Assembly (NCBI GenBank): GCA_035308765.1
Contig: DATGGA010000008.1
Span: forward strand, 1-64,000
Length of the DNA stretch: 64,000 nt
Direction: 5' to 3'
Source of the DNA: RBG-16-66-20 sp035308765
GTDB taxonomy: Bacteria > Pseudomonadota > Gammaproteobacteria > Burkholderiales > SG8-39
The notes beneath the pieces were generated by a model. The model was not told where the DNA came from, made no database searches, and saw only the letters and a program-made list of their open reading frames with translations. Position 1 is the first letter of the stretch, and each line of letters starts with the position of its first letter. This document shows positions 60,491 through 64,000 of this stretch, piece after piece. The translations under genes were made by a program, and so were the position numbers.

Positions 60491-60512
60491 TAAAAACGCC
60501 CCATCCGGGGCG
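60491..60512 (-). terminator. Intrinsic terminator directly before the molybdenum-hydroxylase start
   Basis: Minus strand: CGCCCC (60512-60507), GGAT loop, GGGGCG (60502-60497), then five T (60496-60492). The stem of six G-C pairs with a tetraloop and T-tract is a textbook Rho-independent terminator for the DUF2520 gene ending at 60540. Its T-tract ends six bases before the ATG of the next gene on the same strand. Confidence 0.8.
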
Positions 60513-60539
60513 CATTTCGATGCTGGCTGAGTCGGGAGT

Positions 60540-61379
60540 TTACCGCGAATCGAGGTTCAATTCGGCCCGAAGTTCCTCCGCCCGCGCCGCGCCGAGCGTG
60601 CCCGACGCGAGCGCAAGCGGAATGGTGCGCAGCGCCAGCCGGCGGTAGAAGTCGCGTGTGCCGGCGTCCAGCCCGCCGAGCGCATTCAGGTGCCGCACCA
60701 CGGTCTGCAGATCGCCACGCGCGACAGGCCCTGCCATCGCGCGCGCAAGACCGGAGTGCGAGATCGCGTCGGTACTGCCGCGCACCAGCGGCAGCAGCGC
60801 GGCCAACGCATCCTCCTGACCGATCCCGATCCGCCCCCAGATACCGACAGCCTCAGCGAGCAACGCGGCAATGAAAGGGCCGGCATAGTGGGCGCCAGCG
60901 TGATAAGCGGCCCTCGCACCGCTCGGCACGCGCAGCGGCCGCGCGCCCAGCGCCTCGACCATACCGGCCAGCGTCCCGGCCAAAGGTTCCGCAGCCTCCA
61001 CTGCAATCGCGCAACGCGCCAGTCCGTCCGCCGCAACTTCCGGATCGGCGAACATCTGCAGCGGATGAAAGCCGCCGACCGCCGCGCCGGCACCGGCGGC
61101 GGCACCCAGCACGGACAATTCGGCGGCACCGCTGCAATGCACAGCGGCAACGCCTTGCCGCCACCTGAGCGCCGCCGCCACGCTGCCGATGGCGTCGTCC
61201 GGCACCGTGAGGAAAACGACGTCCGCGCGATCGACCACGTCCTGCCCCGCGGGATTCCCGGCACGGCCCGCAATCCCAGCGACCGGGTAGCCGGCGCGCG
61301 CAAGCGCGAGCGACAGGCCCTTGGCGACCCGGCCGCCGCCTATGAAGCCGACACGCGGGCGCGCGGGCGCCTCAGTCAC
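60540..61379 (-). CDS. DUF2520 / ProC-like Rossmann protein
   Basis: A 279-residue protein of two domains. An N-terminal Rossmann fold, 'RVGFIGGGRVAKGLSLALAR' (GxGxxA), 'ADVVFLTVPDDAIGSVAAAL', then a C-terminal helical DUF2520 domain with 'AAYHAGAHYAGPFIAALLAE' and 'AGPVARGDLQTVVRHLNALG'. It is related to pyrroline-5-carboxylate reductase and 6-phosphogluconate-type dehydrogenases; substrate unknown. GTG start at 61379, eight bases inside the class II aldolase end, so coupled. Followed by an intrinsic terminator. Confidence 0.85.
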   Translation of the reverse strand: MTEAPARPRVGFIGGGRVAKGLSLALARAGYPVAGIAGRAGNPAGQDVVDRADVVFLTVPDDAIGSVAAALRWRQGVAAVHCSGAAELSVLGAAAGAGAAVGGFHPLQMFADPEVAADGLARCAIAVEAAEPLAGTLAGMVEALGARPLRVPSGARAAYHAGAHYAGPFIAALLAEAVGIWGRIGIGQEDALAALLPLVRGSTDAISHSGLARAMAGPVARGDLQTVVRHLNALGGLDAGTRDFYRRLALRTIPLALASGTLGAARAEELRAELNLDSR

Positions 61380-62223
61380 GGTAAGACGGATCGGCCCGGT
61401 CGAGCGACCGTAGCAGCGCCGGCCATTCGAGCAGGCCATAGCCCGTGCCTGCCTTCTGCGCATCGCGCGCGATGTTCGGGTTCGCCGCGGCCTCGTTGTC
61501 GAGCGTGATTTCCGTTCCCGAGAGCGCCTCGGCGGTGCGCTCGACCACCGCCTGCGACGGCGGATGCAGCGGGCGCTGACAGGAAAGCAGATCGACCTGG
61601 ATGCGGCAGGCCTGCTCCAGCCAATAGATCAGATTGAATGCCTGCGGAATGCTCGGCCCGCACGCGAGCAGCCCGTGATTGCGCAGGATCATTGCGCTGC
61701 GGTCGCCCAGGTGCCCGACCAGCCGCGCTTTTTCGCCCCGGTCGAACGCAGGGCCTTCGTAGTCGTGGTACGCGACCTGGCCATGGAACCGCATCGCGGT
61801 CTGGGACAGCGGCAGCAGTCCTTCTTCGAGCGCCGAGACCGAAATTCCGGCGCGCGTGTGTGTATGAATTACGCATTGTGCATCCGGCCGAGCCTCGTGA
61901 ACCGCGCTGTGGATGATGTAGCCGGCGGCATTCACGGAATAGCCATGATCGGATTTGTCGATCACGTTTCCCGCGAGATCAACCTTGATCAGACTGGAAG
62001 CGGTGACTTCCTCGTACAACATGCCGTAAGCATTGATGAGGATGTGGTGCGCGGGCCCCGGCACGCGGGCCGTGATGTGGTTGTAGATCAGGTCGGTCAT
62101 GCCATAGCGCGCGACCAGCCGGTAGCACGCCGCCAGGTTGACGCGCAGTTCCCACTCGTCGGGACTGACGCATTCGCGCATCGACCGCATCCGCAAGGGA
62201 AAGACGCTCGCCATGCCGCCCAT
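61372..62223 (-). CDS. Class II aldolase/adducin family protein
   Basis: A 283-residue protein. Metal ligands lie in 'VIHTHTRAGISVSALEEGLL' (HxH) and the late His in 'AMILRNHGLLACGP'; 'LINAYGMLYEEVTASSLIKV' is the substrate-side loop. Members cleave sugar phosphates or act on ketopantoate-like acids; this one resembles the large fuculose-aldolase-like proteins of unknown substrate. Alternative starts at Met 4 or 12 exist. It forms an operon with DUF2520. Confidence 0.87.
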   Translation of the reverse strand: MGGMASVFPLRMRSMRECVSPDEWELRVNLAACYRLVARYGMTDLIYNHITARVPGPAHHILINAYGMLYEEVTASSLIKVDLAGNVIDKSDHGYSVNAAGYIIHSAVHEARPDAQCVIHTHTRAGISVSALEEGLLPLSQTAMRFHGQVAYHDYEGPAFDRGEKARLVGHLGDRSAMILRNHGLLACGPSIPQAFNLIYWLEQACRIQVDLLSCQRPLHPPSQAVVERTAEALSGTEITLDNEAAANPNIARDAQKAGTGYGLLEWPALLRSLDRADPSYRD

Positions 62224-62376
62224 TTTGCTGGTGAATTGCGGTTCAAATTGTACGCCGTCGCCCCGAACCCCGCGCCCAGAGTCAGTCTTCGGCTACTGTC
62301 GCCGCCCAAGGCTTGCATTGGCGAATGCGACCCGTTGAAATACCATTAAGCCGCTCAGCACGGAGGAGCTTCCACG

Positions 62377-63219
62377 ATGGCGATCATCGATTCCCAGGTC
62401 CATGCCTATGAGGCGAATACGCCGAAACGGCCCTGGCGCACTGTGCCGAATTGGCCCGACCACGTCACGGGTGACGAGATGGTGGCGGCGATGGACAAGG
62501 TCGGCGTCGACGGCGCGATCTTCATCTCGGCGTTTTCCATGTACGAGTACGACGCCAGCTATGCGGTGGAAGTGCAGCGGGCCCATCCCGGCCGGCTCGC
62601 CCTCGTCAAGCCGGTCGACCCGGACAATCCGGCGGTCGCCGATGTCATCGCCGACTGGAAGAAAACGCCGGGCGCGGTCGGCATCCGCATCATGATGACC
62701 AAGGAGAGGGGGAACGACCACAACCACCCGGGCATCGACCGGATTCTGCGCGAAGCCGTCCGGCACGATTTTCCGGTCAACATGCTGTGCTGGGGCAACC
62801 TCGACGCGGGCAGGGCGTTGATCGACCGCTACCCCGACACGCGATTCATCATCGACCATCTAGGCATCATGCAGCCCCGCACGCCGCCCGCCCCGCCGCA
62901 GCCCTGGGCCGACTTGCCGAAGGTGCTGGACCTCGCCAAGCGCCCGAACGCGGTGATCAAGGTAAGTGGCGCCTGCACGCTGTCCCGGAAACCATATCCC
63001 TTCCCTGACATTTGGGAGCCGCTCGCCCGCGTGTTCGACGCCTGGGGTTTCCACCGCTGCCTGTGGGGCACCGACTGGACCCGCGCCTTCGCGGTGGTCA
63101 GCTACGAACAGGCCGTCGAGCCCTTCCGCCTGACCGACCGCCTGAGCAAGAGTGAAAAGGAAATGCTAATGGGCGGTGCCTGTGCCAAGGCCTATGGTTG
63201 GTTACCGAAGAAAGGCTAG
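62377..63219 (+). CDS. Amidohydrolase family 2 (metal-dependent, PF04909-type)
   Basis: A 280-residue TIM-barrel hydrolase. 'MAIIDSQVHAYEANTPKRPW' (first-strand metal His), 'RFIIDHLGIMQP' (His) and 'CLWGTDWTRAFAVVSYEQ' (catalytic Asp) match this class, which includes aromatic decarboxylases and lactonases such as LigI. Substrate unknown. A strong ribosome site, GGAGGAG, lies eight bases before the ATG. Fourteen bases separate it from the GNAT gene. The 153 bases upstream (62224-62376) hold no gene. Confidence 0.85.
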   Translation: MAIIDSQVHAYEANTPKRPWRTVPNWPDHVTGDEMVAAMDKVGVDGAIFISAFSMYEYDASYAVEVQRAHPGRLALVKPVDPDNPAVADVIADWKKTPGAVGIRIMMTKERGNDHNHPGIDRILREAVRHDFPVNMLCWGNLDAGRALIDRYPDTRFIIDHLGIMQPRTPPAPPQPWADLPKVLDLAKRPNAVIKVSGACTLSRKPYPFPDIWEPLARVFDAWGFHRCLWGTDWTRAFAVVSYEQAVEPFRLTDRLSKSEKEMLMGGACAKAYGWLPKKG

Positions 63220-63233
63220 GGGATTAGACACTT

Positions 63234-63704
63234 ATGCCAAAAGCTCTTTCTTCCAAGGTAACTGTTCGCCGGGCCGCACCGCGAGACGAGAAGCGTTGGC
63301 GCGAGTTGTTCGACGGCTACTGCCTCTTCTACAAACGCACCCCCTCGAAGCCGCTCACCCGCCACACGTGGACGCGGATCCTGGACGACGCGTCGCCGAT
63401 CCATGCGATCGTTGCCGGGAATCGAAAGGACGGCGTCATCGGCATCGCCAACTACGTGGTCCACGAACACACGCTGGGGCTTACCCCGGTCTGCTATCTG
63501 GGAGACTTGTTCGTCGATCCCGCGCAACGCGCGGCCGGGGTCGGCGAGCAGCTGGTCGGCTGGCTGGTGGCTCAAATGAAGCGCGAGGGGTGGTCCAGGC
63601 TCTATTGGCACACCAGGTTCAACAACTACCGCGCCCGGGGTCTGTACGACAAGTTCACGCCGCATAGCGACTTCGTTCGCTACACCGTGTATCCGGAAAC
63701 CTGA
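63234..63704 (+). CDS. GNAT-family N-acetyltransferase
   Basis: A 156-residue acetyltransferase. The acetyl-CoA P-loop is seen in 'CYLGDLFVDPAQRAAGVGEQ' (R/Q-x-x-G-x-G/A), with the preceding beta-bulge strand and the closing 'LYWHTRFNNYRARGLYDKF' with its conserved Asn and Tyr. Substrate unknown. It is probably co-transcribed with the amidohydrolase. Confidence 0.87.
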   Translation: MPKALSSKVTVRRAAPRDEKRWRELFDGYCLFYKRTPSKPLTRHTWTRILDDASPIHAIVAGNRKDGVIGIANYVVHEHTLGLTPVCYLGDLFVDPAQRAAGVGEQLVGWLVAQMKREGWSRLYWHTRFNNYRARGLYDKFTPHSDFVRYTVYPET

Positions 63705-63779
63705 GACTTTGGAGCAAGTCACTAGCGCCATGGGGTGCAAACCGAGGATGATTTACGTCCGAACCAAGGGGAGGGGTTT

Positions 63780-64000
63780 ATGAATCGATGGTCGACAATC
63801 GCGATGCTCGCGGCCGCGGCATTCTTGGCGCACGGCTGTGCCGGTGGGCTGAGTGGCGACGGGGATGGATTACGCTGATCGACGGCGATCAGGGACTCGC
63901 AAACTGGAACCAGGTGGGAGACGCTAACTGGCGGGCCGAGGCAGGCGCCATCGTTGCGGACAAGGGCAAAGGAGGCTTCCTGGTCTCGAAGGTCGCTTAC
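63780..64000 (+). pseudogene. DUF1080 (3-keto-disaccharide hydrolase-type) lipoprotein, frameshifted and cut by the window end
   Basis: From ATG 63780, with GGGGAGGGG just upstream, the frame reads a lipoprotein leader, 'MNRWSTIAMLAAAAFLAHGC', then 'AGGLSGDGDGLR' and a stop (TGA 63876-63878). In another frame, from about 63863, the sequence reads 'GWITLIDGDQGLANWNQVGD' and 'ANWRAEAGAIVADKGKGG', the start of a DUF1080 lectin-like domain. Leader and domain belong together in homologues, so a one- or two-base indel lies near 63840-63870. Real mutation and sequencing error cannot be told apart. An alternative ATG at 63788 in the domain frame lacks a leader. Confidence 0.65.

Overview
The window looks like chromosomal DNA of a high-GC betaproteobacterium (Burkholderiales-like). 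The evidence is a class I polyhydroxybutyrate (PHB) operon with a PhaR-type regulator, the order tRNA-Val - thrS - infC - rpmI - rplT - pheS - pheT - ihfA - merR - tRNA-Pro, an rpfE-like gene next to recJ, a single LolCD pair, and RelA-type (p)ppGpp synthesis. Genus cannot be decided from the sequence. Coding density is very high: no gene-free stretch exceeds 300 bases, and many genes overlap by an ATGA-type junction.

Layout. (1) 1-2677: lower-GC accessory DNA ending at the 3' end of a tRNA-Pro gene. It holds the tail of a type I restriction specificity subunit (hsdS) and, fused to it by a 1-base overlap, a 699-residue protein I could not assign to a named family. That protein has a degenerate SAMHD1/dGTPase-like HD region at the N-terminus and a PD-(D/E)XK-like C-terminus. 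It is the best candidate here for an undescribed (defence-linked) system. (2) 2678-11918, minus strand: translation operon from tRNA-Val through thrS, infC (ATC start), rpmI, rplT, pheS (apparent CTG start), pheT, ihfA and a MerR regulator, then a PilZ-like hypothetical and tRNA-Pro(GGG). (3) 11942-20707: relA, mtfA, a flavodoxin-like protein, a response-regulator/metallo-beta-lactamase fusion, a hemolysin III family protein, an orphan DpgC-like dioxygenase, an alpha/beta hydrolase and dodecin. (4) 20760-30051: comEC, DUF2062, a K+ channel/RCK protein, a CPA1 antiporter, lolD, lolC, a flavin-binding split-barrel protein, DUF429 and a LysE exporter. (5) 30052-42640: a low-GC lipoprotein, an exonuclease/GIY-YIG fusion, rpfE-like, recJ, a Do-like protease, an exported methyltransferase, a KTSC protein, prfB with its programmed frameshift, an M20 peptidase, lysS, a DMT transporter and DUF427. 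(6) 42656-50791, minus strand: signal peptidase, then phaC - phaA - phaB2 (interrupted by an in-frame amber codon) - phaB1 - phaR - rimO - second thiolase. (7) 50892-64000: ZIP transporter, pgeF, rluD/bamD divergent pair, denD, dinG, NlpC/P60 lipoprotein, TonB-like protein, a lone molybdenum hydroxylase large subunit, DUF2520, class II aldolase, amidohydrolase, GNAT, and a frameshifted, truncated DUF1080 lipoprotein at the right edge.

Recurring themes: -10 boxes only 5-9 bases before start codons (probable leaderless mRNAs), several of them readable on both strands; several genes with no canonical start codon where homology demands one; and two palindromic intergenic repeats.
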